Origin: JANWHQ01 sp963775275
GTDB taxonomy: Bacteria; Pseudomonadota; Alphaproteobacteria; Caulobacterales; Caulobacteraceae
Length of the DNA: 64,000 bases
Direction: 5' to 3'
Assembly (NCBI GenBank): GCA_963775275.1
Contig: CAVZII010000005.1
Span: 868,001 to 932,000, forward strand
Shown: positions 42,139-52,688 of the stretch, piece after piece
Position numbering within the stretch: the stretch's first letter is position 1
How the letters are laid out: each line of letters opens with the position of its first letter
Notes under the pieces: model-generated
Databases searched by the model: none
What the model saw: the letters and a program-made list of their open reading frames with translations, nothing else
Told to the model about the DNA's origin: nothing
Made by a program: the position numbers and the translations under genes

Positions 42139-42815
42139 GCCTCGGCGGTCTCGCCCTCGAGCGGGCAGAGCCGGTAGCCGAGGCCCCGCACCGTCTCGAT
42201 GCGGTCCGCCCCGATCTTCTTGCGCAGGCGTCCGACGAAGACCTCGATGGTGTTGGAGTCGCGGTCGAAGTCCTGGTCGTAGAGGTGCTCGACCAACTCG
42301 GTCCGGCTGATCACCCGGCCCTGGTGCATCATCAGATAGTGCAGCAGCCGGTACTCGAGCGAGGTCAGCCGCAGCGGCTCGCCGTTGACCGAGGCGCGCG
42401 CGGCGCGCGGGTCGAGCCTGAGGGCGCCGCAGACCAGGGCCGGGGCGGCGTGGCCGGCCGCGCGGCGGAGCAGCGCGCGCAGGCGCGCCAGGAGCTCCTC
42501 GGTGTGGAAGGGCTTGGTCAGGTAGTCGTCGGCGCCGGCGTCGAACCCGGCCACCTTCTCGCTCCAGGCGCCGCGGGCGGTCAGGATCAGCACCGGGGTG
42601 GCGATGTTCTCCTTGCGCCAGCGCTCGAGCACCGACACGCCGTCGATCTTGGGCAGGCCGAGGTCCAGCACGATGGCGTCATAGGGCTCGGTGTCGCCCA
42701 GGAAGTGGGCCTCCTCGCCGTCGGCGGCGTGGTCGACGGCATAACCGGCGTCGCCCAGCGCGACCTTGAGCTGGCGGGTCAGGTCCGGGTCGTCTTCGAC
42801 CAACAGAACGCGCAT
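42135..42815 (-). CDS. OmpR/PhoP-family response regulator
   Basis: 226 aa. Receiver domain: MRVLLVEDDPDL with acidic pocket DD and phospho-acceptor D51 (IVLDLGLP), plus T in ILTARG and K in YLTKPF. OmpR-type winged helix at residues ~130-220: LTSLEYRLLHYLMMHQGRVISRTELVEHLYDQDFDRDSNTIEVFVGRLRKKIG. It pairs with the kinase gene it overlaps. The sequence is PhoP-like; targets unknown, though the PepSY gene 3 bases upstream is a natural candidate. Confidence 0.94.
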   Translation of the reverse strand: MRVLLVEDDPDLTRQLKVALGDAGYAVDHAADGEEAHFLGDTEPYDAIVLDLGLPKIDGVSVLERWRKENIATPVLILTARGAWSEKVAGFDAGADDYLTKPFHTEELLARLRALLRRAAGHAAPALVCGALRLDPRAARASVNGEPLRLTSLEYRLLHYLMMHQGRVISRTELVEHLYDQDFDRDSNTIEVFVGRLRKKIGADRIETVRGLGYRLCPLEGETAEA

Positions 42816-42818
42816 GGC

Positions 42819-43340
42819 CTATTGTCCTTCAGCCGAAAGGATCGCGCCGGTGCGGGCGTCGATGGTGTAGTCGATCCGCCGGCCGTTGTCCGCCGCCCAG
42901 CGCACCCGATAGACGGGCCGGCCGTCCCGCCCCTGCTCGATGGCGGTGTCGAGCTGGCGGCCGGGCGTGCGGCGCCTCAGCTCGCCGATCACCGTCCCCA
43001 GCGGCCTGAACTCGCCGCTGCGCACGCGCGCGCGCGCATCGTTCTGCTCCTGGCCCCAGCCGCGGGAGCCCTGCCGGGACGGCTCGGCATAGTCCGCGTC
43101 GTCGTCGCGGCGGTCGCGCCAGCCGCGCGAGCCGCGGTCGTCATAACGATCGCGGCTGCGTCCGCCGCCGTCGTCGTACCGGCCACGGTCACGGTCGCCG
43201 CCGCGGTCGCGCCAGCCCCGGCCGCCGCCATCGCCGGCCCTGGCGTTGCTCCAGCCGCGCCGGTCGCCGGGATCCGCGTGGGCCAGGACGGGCGCCGCGC
43301 TGAGCAACGCCGCCATCAGAACGGGAACCACGCACTTCAT
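42819..43340 (-). CDS. Exported PepSY-domain protein, Arg/Asp/Gly-rich
   Basis: 173 aa from MKCVVPVLMAALLSAAPVLAHA (signal peptide). A low-complexity middle full of RGWRDR, RDRYDDRG-type repeats follows, then a C-terminal PepSY-like domain: LGTVIGELRRRTPGRQLDTAIEQGRDGRPVYRVRWAADNGRRIDYTIDARTGAIL. Periplasmic; PepSY domains are thought to inhibit or modulate proteases or sense ligands. It is the first gene of the three-gene operon, probably feeding or buffering the PhoQ-like sensor. Confidence 0.85.
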   Translation of the reverse strand: MKCVVPVLMAALLSAAPVLAHADPGDRRGWSNARAGDGGGRGWRDRGGDRDRGRYDDGGGRSRDRYDDRGSRGWRDRRDDDADYAEPSRQGSRGWGQEQNDARARVRSGEFRPLGTVIGELRRRTPGRQLDTAIEQGRDGRPVYRVRWAADNGRRIDYTIDARTGAILSAEGQ

Positions 43341-43403
43341 TCCCAACGCCTAGGCCCCTCCGGCTGAATGGGTGCTGAACGCGTTAATCAGCAGCGACGG
43401 CTC

Positions 43404-44333
43404 TCACCGCCGGACGCGGGGCTTGTAGGGCCGCGCGCTCCGCCATTGCTCGGCGAAATGCTCGAGCTCGGCGTCGGGCTTGTCGGGCAGGACCAGCACG
43501 AGCCGCGCCAGCAGGTCTCCGCGCCGGCCGCCGCGGGCGTCATAGAGTCCTCGGCCCTTGAGCCGGAGCGTGCCGCCGGCGTTCGAGCCCTTGGGGATGG
43601 TCAGGCTGACCGGTCCGTCGGGCGTGGGCGCCTCGACCTTGGCGCCCAGGACCGCGTCGGGAATGGAGACCGGCAGGTCCATGACCAGGCTGTCGCCCTC
43701 GCGGCGGTAGAGGGAGTGCGGCCGCAGGACGAGCTCGATCAGGGCGTCGCCGGGGCCGGCGCGCCCGGGAGCGCCCTGGCCCTTCAGGCGCAGGACCTGG
43801 CCGTCCGCCGCGCCCTTGGGGATGTTCACGTCGATGACCCGGCCGTCCGAGAAGCTGATCCGCTTCTTGCCGCCCTGGATGGCGTCCTCCAGATCGATCT
43901 CGAGCCTGGCGCGTACGTCATGGCCGCGCCGCTCGAAGCCGCCGAAGCCGCGCCCGCCGCCGCCGCCGCCGCGAGCGCCGAACACGTCGCCCAGGATGTC
44001 GTTCAGGTCGACGCCCTCGAAGCTCGCGCCCTGGAAGCCGTTCTGGAACGGGCCGCCGCCACCGCCGCCGCCGCCGAAGCCGCCGCCCGAGAAGCCGCGC
44101 ATGGTCTCATGGCCCTCGGCGTCGATCTCGCCGCGGTCGAACTTCTTGCGCTTCTCCTCGTCGCCCAGGATGTCGAAGGCGCTGGACACGCGCTTGAACC
44201 GCTCCTCGGCCTTCTTGTCGCCGGGGTTCTTGTCGGGATGCAGCTGCTTGGCCAGCTTGCGGAACGAGCGACGGATCTCGTCCGCGCTGGCCGAGCGCGC
44301 GACGCCGAGCTCCTGGTACGGATCCTGGGCCAA
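43404..44333 (-). CDS. DnaJ/CbpA-type J-domain co-chaperone
   Basis: 309 aa. J domain (residues 1-70): YQELGVARSASADEIRRSFRKLAKQLHPDKNPGD with the essential HPD at ~33-35. A Gly/Phe-rich linker follows (about residues 80-130, with a run of Gly encoded by GGC/GGG repeats), then the two-part DnaJ C-terminal substrate-binding domain without the zinc-finger region: DVRARLEIDLEDAIQGGKKRI, GDALIELVLRPHSLYRREGDSL. This is the CbpA class, stimulating DnaK. Single gene. Confidence 0.92.
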   Translation of the reverse strand: MAQDPYQELGVARSASADEIRRSFRKLAKQLHPDKNPGDKKAEERFKRVSSAFDILGDEEKRKKFDRGEIDAEGHETMRGFSGGGFGGGGGGGGPFQNGFQGASFEGVDLNDILGDVFGARGGGGGGRGFGGFERRGHDVRARLEIDLEDAIQGGKKRISFSDGRVIDVNIPKGAADGQVLRLKGQGAPGRAGPGDALIELVLRPHSLYRREGDSLVMDLPVSIPDAVLGAKVEAPTPDGPVSLTIPKGSNAGGTLRLKGRGLYDARGGRRGDLLARLVLVLPDKPDAELEHFAEQWRSARPYKPRVRR

Positions 44334-44475
44334 TGACGGGGCCTCGAAGGCTGGAGGTGGAACGATGCTGAGTTAGGCCATTCGCCGCCCAAAGCAAGGG
44401 TGTGTGTGGTAATTCCGCCACAGCCCCGCGCCGGCGCCGATGCGTTAGGCTCGGCGGCTCGGGAAGGGAGGCTCC

Positions 44476-44970
44476 ATGAACTGGCAGAACCTGATGCTCT
44501 CGGCCGAGGGCCGGATCGGCCGCAAGGACTTCTGGCTCGGCGCCCTGGCCCTGTTCATGGCCTGGCTGATCTCGCCGGCGCTTCACATCTTCGCGCCGCT
44601 CCTGTGGGTGGTCCTGCTCTATCCGTGGATCTGCGTCCTGGCCAAGCGCCTGCACGACTTCGGCAAGAGCGCCTGGCTGATCCTGATCCCCGCCGGGGTC
44701 GGGCTGGCCGCCCTGACCCTGGCCGCGGTCTTCGGCGGGGTCGGCGTGCTGAGCGCCGTCCTGTCGTCCGCCGAAGGGGACGGGAGCCACGTCGCCTGGC
44801 CGGCGATGATCGGCGCCTTCGGCCTGATGATGGCCTTCCTGGGGATCGCGGCGCTGGTGAAGGTGGTCTTCATCCTGTGGGTCGGGCTGAGCCCGTCCGA
44901 CCCCGGGACCAATCGCTTCGGCCCGCCGCCTGCTCAGGCTCCGGCGCCGGCCCCGCCCACGGCCGGCTAA
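44476..44970 (+). CDS. DUF805 family membrane protein
   Basis: 164 aa. DUF805 opening MNWQNLMLSAEGRIGRKDFWLG (R-x-x-R-x-x-F/Y-W pattern), three to four membrane helices, and the conserved loop CVLAKRLHDFGKSAWLILI. The Pro/Ala-rich tail is probably cytosolic. Function unknown; often beside phage-shock or efflux genes but here isolated. GGGAAGGGAGG precedes the ATG. Its stop overlaps that of the convergent YcgN gene by 4 bases. Confidence 0.88.
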   Translation: MNWQNLMLSAEGRIGRKDFWLGALALFMAWLISPALHIFAPLLWVVLLYPWICVLAKRLHDFGKSAWLILIPAGVGLAALTLAAVFGGVGVLSAVLSSAEGDGSHVAWPAMIGAFGLMMAFLGIAALVKVVFILWVGLSPSDPGTNRFGPPPAQAPAPAPPTAG

Positions 44971-45431
44971 TCGTCGCCCTTGTCCTGGATCAGGTCCGGC
45001 GCCTCGAATTCGAGCGCGTCCTCGGGATCGGCGAGCACGGCCTCGGTGATCGTCTTGCCCCTGACCGAGACCCCCGCCTGATGCACGCTTTCGGGATCGC
45101 CGGTGACCAGCGGGTGCCAGGACGGCAAGGTCTTGCCCTCGTGCAGGCGCCGGTAGGCGCAACTCGGCGGCATCCAGCTCAGGGCGTCGATGTTCCGGGG
45201 CGTCAGCTTGATGCAGTCGGGCACGTGGGCCTTGCGGTTCTCGTAGTCCCGGCACCGGCACAGGCGCTGGTCGAGCAGCCGGCAGTTCACCCGGGTGGTG
45301 AGGATCTCGCCGGTCTCCTCGTCCTCGAAGCGGATCAGGCAGCACAGGCCGCAGCCGTCGCAGAGGCTCTCCCACTCCTCGGCCGACATCTCGGCGAGAC
45401 CCTTGGTCTCCCAAAAAGGCTTTTCGGGCAT
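44967..45431 (-). CDS. YcgN-family cysteine-cluster protein (UPF0260)
   Basis: 154 aa: MPEKPFWETKGLAEMSAEEWESLCDGCGLCCLIRFED and later NCRLLDQRLCRCRDYENRKAHVPDCIKL, SWMPPSCAYRRLHEG. The Cys pattern C-x2-C-x2-CC ... C-x5-C-x-C ... C ... C matches the YkgJ/YcgN putative zinc or iron cluster family. Function unknown; probably cytosolic. Single gene. Confidence 0.9.
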   Translation of the reverse strand: MPEKPFWETKGLAEMSAEEWESLCDGCGLCCLIRFEDEETGEILTTRVNCRLLDQRLCRCRDYENRKAHVPDCIKLTPRNIDALSWMPPSCAYRRLHEGKTLPSWHPLVTGDPESVHQAGVSVRGKTITEAVLADPEDALEFEAPDLIQDKGDD

Positions 45432-45478
45432 GCTGAGGGCGTCCTAAACCGCCCCGAGCCGCCGACCAACTCCCCGCC

Positions 45479-47490
45479 GTGACCGATCGATTCCCCGACA
45501 GCGAGCCGGAACCGAGGTTCGAGACCTTCCGGGCTGACCTGCCCTCGCGCCGGCTATGGCTGACCCGCGGCCGTCGCACGGCGATCGTGACCGTCGTGAC
45601 CGTGCTGCTCGTCGCCCTGCTCGCGGCCGGGATGATCCGTTTCCTCTTCCTGTCCGACCTGCCGAAGATCCCGGCCAACGACGCGCTCTGGTCGCTGAAC
45701 CGCGCGCCGGGGGTGACGTTCCTGGACCGCAACGGCGCCAAGATCGCCGTGCGCGGGCCACGGCACGGCCAGCGCGTCCGGCTGGGCGAGCTTCCCGCCT
45801 ATGTGCCCAGGGCCTTCCTCGCGGCCGAGGACCGCCGGTTCTACCAGCACGGCCCGATCGATTGGCGGGGCGTGGCGCGCGCCGCGATGGCGGACCTGAA
45901 GGCCCGCGCCATCGTCGAGGGCGGCTCGACCCTGACCCAGCAGCTGGCCAAGACCCTGTTCCTCAGCCCGGACCAGACCCTCAAGCGCAAGGTCCAGGAG
46001 GCGGCGCTGGCGGTGCAGCTGTCGCGCCGGATGAGCAAGGACCAGATCCTGGAGCTGTACCTGAACCGCGTCTTCTTCGGCGCCAGCGCCTATGGCGTCG
46101 AGGCCGCGGCCCAGACCTACTTCGGCAAGCACGCGCGCGAGCTCAGCCTCTCGGAGGCGGCGCTCCTGGCGGCTTTGCCCAAGTCGCCGTCGCGCCTGTC
46201 CCCCGCGCGGGACATGCCCGCGGCCCTGGCGCGCTCCAAGATGATCATCCACCGCATGGTCGAGGAGGGCTGGATCACGCCGGGCGACGAGCGGCGCGCC
46301 CGGTTCTTCCCGCCCCGGCTGGTTCCCGAGCAGCCCGAGGACGAGGACTTCGGCTATGTGCTGGACCTGGCCCAGACCCAGGCGGCGACCCTGACAAAGG
46401 GGCGCGCACCGGACCTGATCGTGCAGCTGACGGTGGATCCCGGGCTGCAGGTCAGCGCCTCCCAGGTCGTGCGCCGGGTGATGGAGACCCAGGGCGCCAA
46501 GGCCGACGCACGCGAGGCGGCGCTGGTGGCGCTGGACCAGGACGGCGCCATCCGCGCCCTGGTCGGCGGGATGGACCACCGCCTCAGCCGCTTCGACCGA
46601 GCGAAGCAGGCCGAGCGCCAGCCCGGCTCGGCGTTCAAGCCCTTCGTCTTCGCCGCAGCGCTGGAAACGGGCGTCAAGCCCACGGACGTGCGAAAGGACG
46701 CGCCGGTGCGGCTCGGCCCCTGGTCGCCCGGCAACTACGGCGGCGCCTACCACGGGCCGGTGACGGTGCAGGACGCCCTGGCCAAGTCGCTGAACTCGGT
46801 GGCCGTGAGGCTGGCGCGCGACGCCGGCGCGGACAGGGTCGCCGACTTGGCGCGGCGGTTCGGCCTGACCAGCATCCCCCCGCACCCGACGCTGTCGGTG
46901 GCGCTGGGCAGCTATGAGGTGAACCTGCTGGAGCTGACCTCCGGCTACCAGGTGTTCCAGCAGGACGGCCGGCGCGTCCAGCCCTATCTGATCTCCAGGA
47001 TCACCACCTCGGCGGGCCAGGTTCTGTACGAGCAGCCGCCGCTGCAGCCGGTGGAGGTCTACGACCCCGGCCGCGCCGCCGAGATGGTGGACATGATGAA
47101 GGGCGTGATCCTGCGCGGCACGGGCACGCGCGCCGGCTTCGGCCGGCCGGCGGCGGGCAAGACCGGGACCAGCCAGGACTGGCGCGACGCCTGGTTCGTG
47201 GGCTTCACGCCGGACTGGGTCTGCGGCGTCTGGGTGGGCAACGACGACGACCGGCCGATGAACAAGGTGACCGGCGGGGACCTGCCCGCCGAGATCTGGC
47301 GGCGCTTCATGCTGGTGGCCCATCAGAACCTGCCGCCGCGGGACTTCCCGTGGACGCCGGTCGCCCAGGCGGCCGAGGCGGCGGCCCAGCCGGCGGGTCC
47401 GCCCGGCGGACGGGCGGCGTTCTACCACGACCTGTCGGCCGCCTTCGCCGGCGCCGAGCGCGAGGCGGGGGCCGGGCCGGAGCCGGCCAG

Positions 47491-47494
<4 letters not shown>
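45479..47494 (+). CDS. Bifunctional penicillin-binding protein (PBP1-type)
   Basis: 671 aa from a GTG. One N-terminal membrane helix (residues ~33-58), glycosyltransferase-51 domain with the catalytic Glu in AAEDRRFYQHGPID and GGSTLTQQLAKTLF. The transpeptidase domain has SXXK in GSAFKPF, SXN in SLNSV and KTG in KTGTSQDWRDAWFVGFTP. Polymerises lipid II and cross-links peptidoglycan in the periplasm. Length and lack of an ODD/extra domain fit a PBP1A/1B-like or Pbp variant of Caulobacterales. It overlaps the ABC-F start (GTGA). Confidence 0.93.
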
Positions 47495-49287
<1,793 letters not shown>

Positions 49288-49348
49288 GCCTTGGCGCGGC
49301 TCCCCGGCGGTCCTAGGAAGTAGGCGCACGTCCAGGGGAGGCCCGCCT

Positions 49349-50362
49349 TTGAAGCCCTTGCGTCTGATCGCGCTGGCCGCGGCGCTTGCGCTCGCCGCCT
49401 GTTCGCCCGCCAAGAAGGCCGAGACCGCCTCGGCGGCCGGCAAGGCCAGACCCACGGCCATCCGGTTCGCCACCGACTGGCGCGCCCAGGCCGAGCAGGG
49501 CGGTTTCTACCAGGCGCTGGCGACAGGCGAGTACAGGAAGCGCGGGCTCGACGTGACGATCATCCAGGGCGGCCCCGGCGTGAACGTGCCCCAGCTCCTG
49601 GCCACCCACGCGGTGGAGATGGGCATGGGCTCCAACAGCTTCATCGCCCTGAACCTCGCCGAGGAGAAGGCGCCGGTGAAGGCGGTCGCCGCCTTCATGC
49701 AGAAGGACCCGCAGGTGCTGATCGCGCACCCGGGCCAGGGCATCCATTCCATCGCCGACATGAAGGGCCGGCCGATCCTTCTGTCGGACGCCTCGGTCAC
49801 CGCCTTCTGGGTGTGGCTGAAGGCCAAGTACGGCTTCACCGACAGCCAGGTGCGCAAGTACACCTTCAACTCGGGCCCCTTCCTCAGCGACAAGCGGGTG
49901 ATCCAGCAGGGCTACGCCACCTCCGAGCCCTACACCCTTCAGAAGGAGGGCCACGTCACGCCCGCTGTCTTCCTGCTGGCCGACGAGGGCTACCCCGGCT
50001 ACGCGGCCATGGCGATGGCGCCCACGAGCCTGATCGCCTCCGATCCCAAGGCCGTGCAGGCCTTCGTCGACGGCTCGGCGGCGGGATGGAGGTCCTATCT
50101 CTATGGCAATCCCAAGCCGGGCGACGCCCTGATCCTGAAGGACAATCCGGAGATGACCCAGGACGTGCTCGACCAGGCGCGCGCCAAGATGCGGTCCTAT
50201 GGGCTGGTCGACTCGGGCGACGCCAAGACCATGGGAATCGGCGCCATGACCGACGCCCGCTGGAAACAGTTCTTCGACGTGGCCTCCGGCCAGGGCGTCT
50301 ATCCCAGGAACCTGGACTACAAGGCCGCCTATACCCTCGAGTTCGTCGGCAAGGGCCACTAG
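49349..50362 (+). CDS. NMT1/THI5-like ABC substrate-binding lipoprotein
   Basis: 337 aa from a TTG supported by AGGGGAGG. Lipoprotein signal peptide MKPLRLIALAAALALAAC (lipobox LAAC). The domain is SsuA/THI5-like: IRFATDWRAQAEQGGFYQALATGEYRKRGLDVTIIQGG, IHSIADMKGRPILLSDAS and AYTLEFVGKGH. Homologues bind pyrimidines (HMP analogues), taurine/sulfonates or riboflavin. No substrate-defining residue can be read. First of three genes (binding protein, ATPase, permease) of an importer. No TPP riboswitch precedes it, so a thiamine-precursor role is not supported. Confidence 0.88.
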   Translation: MKPLRLIALAAALALAACSPAKKAETASAAGKARPTAIRFATDWRAQAEQGGFYQALATGEYRKRGLDVTIIQGGPGVNVPQLLATHAVEMGMGSNSFIALNLAEEKAPVKAVAAFMQKDPQVLIAHPGQGIHSIADMKGRPILLSDASVTAFWVWLKAKYGFTDSQVRKYTFNSGPFLSDKRVIQQGYATSEPYTLQKEGHVTPAVFLLADEGYPGYAAMAMAPTSLIASDPKAVQAFVDGSAAGWRSYLYGNPKPGDALILKDNPEMTQDVLDQARAKMRSYGLVDSGDAKTMGIGAMTDARWKQFFDVASGQGVYPRNLDYKAAYTLEFVGKGH

Positions 50363-50373
50363 ACGGCTCCGCC

Positions 50374-51120
50374 GTGGCGCTGGCGAGCCTGCAATCCGTC
50401 GAGGTCGACTATCCCGGGCGAGGCCGGGCGCTGGGGCCGTTCAGCCTGGCGCTGGAGCCCGGCGAGACGATCGCCCTGATCGGGCCCTCGGGCTGCGGCA
50501 AGTCCACGGCGTTGCGCCTGCTGGCGGGGCTGGAAGCCCCCACGCGCGGCGCGGCCGTCCTGGCCCAGGGACGCGGCGAGACCTCGGTCGTCTTCCAGGC
50601 GCCGACGCTGATGCCCTGGGCCAGCGCCGAGACCAATGTCGCCCTGCCGCTGGAGCTCGCCGGCGAGCCCCGTGCAGCTGCCCGCGCCAAGGCGCGCGAG
50701 GCCCTGGCGGCCGTGCGCCTGGACGGCGTCGACAAGGCCAAGCCCGCGCAGCTCTCCGGGGGCATGGCCATGCGGGTGTCGCTGGCGCGAGCGCTGGTGA
50801 CGCGGCCCAAGCTGCTGCTGCTCGACGAGCCCTTCGCGGCGCTGGACGAGATCACCCGCCGCGCGCTGGCCGACGACGTCCAGACCCTGTGGGCCGAGCT
50901 GAAGCCCGCGATCGTGTTCGTGACCCACAATGTGGAGGAGGCGGTCTACATGGCTTCGCGCCAGGTGGTGATGACGCCGGGGCCCGGGCGGATCGCCAGC
51001 GAGACCCGCATCGACGCACCGTTCCCGCGGCCCGTGGGGTTCCGGACCACCCAGGTCTTCCGGGAGGCCGCCGAGAAGGTGTCGGACGACCTCGCCCGCG
51101 CGATGGCGGCGGCGCCATGA
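50374..51120 (+). CDS. ABC transporter ATPase (SsuB/TauB-like)
   Basis: 248 aa from a GTG 11 bases after the binding-protein stop. Walker A GPSGCGKST, signature LSGGMAMRVSLARAL, Walker B LLLDEPFAALDE, switch region VFVTHNVEEAVYMASR. The DE-I-T-R tract is typical of nitrate/sulfonate/taurine importers. Its stop overlaps the permease ATG (ATGA). Energises the importer. Confidence 0.92.
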   Translation: MALASLQSVEVDYPGRGRALGPFSLALEPGETIALIGPSGCGKSTALRLLAGLEAPTRGAAVLAQGRGETSVVFQAPTLMPWASAETNVALPLELAGEPRAAARAKAREALAAVRLDGVDKAKPAQLSGGMAMRVSLARALVTRPKLLLLDEPFAALDEITRRALADDVQTLWAELKPAIVFVTHNVEEAVYMASRQVVMTPGPGRIASETRIDAPFPRPVGFRTTQVFREAAEKVSDDLARAMAAAP

Positions 51121-51890
51121 GCCGGCTCGTCGCCATCGTCGCGCCGGTCGTGCTGATCGCCTTGCTGCTGGGAGCCTGGGAGGCGGCGGTGCGGACGCTG
51201 GACGTCCCGGCCTATTTCCTGCCGGCGCCGAGCGCGATCGCGGCGGCCGCCGCTGCGAACTGGCCGATCCTGCTGCACTCGGCCTGGAACACCCTCTCCA
51301 TGGCGCTCGTCGCCCTGCTCGCGGCCAGCGTGATCGCCAACGGCCTGGCGTTGCTGGTGGCGCCCAGCCACGTGCTGGAAAGCGCGGTTCGGCCGATCGC
51401 GGTGGCGCTGCAGGTGACGCCGGTCGTCGCCATCGCGCCCCAGGCGGTGATCTGGGCGGGGCTCGACCATCCCGAGCGCGCGGTGGTCGGCCTGGCGGCC
51501 ATGGTCGCCTTCTTCCCGATCTTCTCGGGCGCGCTCACGGGCCTGCGCTCGGCGGACCCGGACCTGGAACGGCTGTTCGACCTCTATGGCGCGAGCCGGA
51601 CCCAGCGCCTGCTGCGCCTGCGCCTGCCCTCGGCCGCGCCATTCATGCTGGAAGGGCACAAGGTGGCCGCGGGACTGGCGATCGTGGGCGCGGTGGTGGC
51701 CGAGTTCGTCGCCGGCTCGGGCAGCGCCCAGGGCCTGGCCTGGCGGATCCTGGAGGCCGCCAACCGCCTGCAGATCGCCAAGGAATTCGCCGCCGTGGCG
51801 GTGCTCGGCCTGATGGGCATGGGGCTGCACGCGCTGTTGCAGGCGGGCGAGCGGGAGATCCTGACGCGCTGGCGCGGGCGAAGGCGTTAG
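51117..51890 (+). CDS. ABC transporter permease (SsuC/TauC-like)
   Basis: 257 aa with six membrane helices and the EAA coupling loop (LERLFDLYGASRTQRLLRLRLPSAAPFMLEGHKVAAGLAIVGAVVAEFVAG). The ABC permease fold of the nitrate/taurine/NMT1 group; one subunit, presumably a homodimer. Third gene of the transport operon, overlapping the ATPase gene by 4 bases. Confidence 0.92.
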   Translation: MSRLVAIVAPVVLIALLLGAWEAAVRTLDVPAYFLPAPSAIAAAAAANWPILLHSAWNTLSMALVALLAASVIANGLALLVAPSHVLESAVRPIAVALQVTPVVAIAPQAVIWAGLDHPERAVVGLAAMVAFFPIFSGALTGLRSADPDLERLFDLYGASRTQRLLRLRLPSAAPFMLEGHKVAAGLAIVGAVVAEFVAGSGSAQGLAWRILEAANRLQIAKEFAAVAVLGLMGMGLHALLQAGEREILTRWRGRRR

Positions 51891-51941
51891 CCCGAGGTTA
51901 ACAGGGCTTGCGTCAAGGTTCAGGCGACGGAGCCGCCCGAC

Positions 51942-52685
51942 ATGCGCAGTCCCACCCTTCTTGCGGCCGTGCTGGTCCTGTCCGCCCTGGCGGACCCTGC
52001 ATCCGCGGCCGCCACCCGCTTCCTGGACAGCTGGAGCCAGACGGCGCCTGCGCCGCCGCCGCCGGGCGCCGCCCCCCTGCGCTACATGTCCTGGCCAGGA
52101 AAGGCGGCCCAGCCGGCCACGCCCGCCCCCGCGGCGGCGACAGCCGTCCCCCGCGCGCCCGCCAGCGCAGGGCCGGGCGGCCTGCGCGGCGCCTATACAT
52201 CGGCGGTCGGACCCTACGGGCCGCCGGCGCCGCCCTTGCCCGCCAGCATCTATGCCGCGCCTGCCCCGCCGACCGCGCGGCCAGCGTTGGCGGCGCCAAG
52301 ACCGGCGAGAGCCGTTCCGGTCGAACAGGCCGCGGCCAGCCCGACGAGGCCCATCCCTCCGCCCTCGCCGCTCATGGCGGCCGCCCCGGCCCAGGCGCTG
52401 ACCGCAACGCCGGCCCAGCCCGCCGCCCAGGCCCGCGCGACGCCGTCGGTCCAGGCCATAGCTCAGGCGGACGGAGAGCTGCCGCCCGGGCCGCGGTTCT
52501 ATTCGCTGCACCGCGCCTATGGCGTGCGGCCCGACCCCATCCCCCTGCCGGAAGAGTTCTTCGGCGCGACGCCCGACCTCGCCAAGCCGCCGCCCCTGCC
52601 GCCGCGCGCCCAGACCAACGCCAACGGCCAGGTGATCCGGCCGCCACCGCCCAATCCCGACACCTCCGACCCGACGGCGCCCTGA
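51942..52685 (+). CDS. Exported Pro/Ala-rich hypothetical protein
   Basis: 247 aa: signal peptide MRSPTLLAAVLVLSALADPASAA, then low-complexity Pro/Ala sequence with patches (APPPPGAAPLRYMSWPGK, GPGGLRGAYTSAVGPYGPP). A more ordered tail follows (PPGPRFYSLHRAYGVRPDPIPLPEEFFGATPDLAKPPPLPPR). Likely periplasmic or surface-linked. No family known. A 3-base gap precedes the DUF2336 gene, so both are probably co-transcribed. Confidence 0.7.
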   Translation: MRSPTLLAAVLVLSALADPASAAATRFLDSWSQTAPAPPPPGAAPLRYMSWPGKAAQPATPAPAAATAVPRAPASAGPGGLRGAYTSAVGPYGPPAPPLPASIYAAPAPPTARPALAAPRPARAVPVEQAAASPTRPIPPPSPLMAAAPAQALTATPAQPAAQARATPSVQAIAQADGELPPGPRFYSLHRAYGVRPDPIPLPEEFFGATPDLAKPPPLPPRAQTNANGQVIRPPPPNPDTSDPTAP

Positions 52686-52688
52686 ACC

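Noticed and set aside
43920..44110. Gly-run region of the DnaJ gene as a repeat array
   Set aside because: It is the normal Gly/Phe-rich linker of a J-domain protein encoded by GC-rich Gly codons.
49349..51890. NMT1/THI5-type importer as a thiamine-precursor (HMP) transporter linked to thiC
   Set aside because: No TPP riboswitch or thi gene lies next to it and the family also includes sulfonate and other importers.
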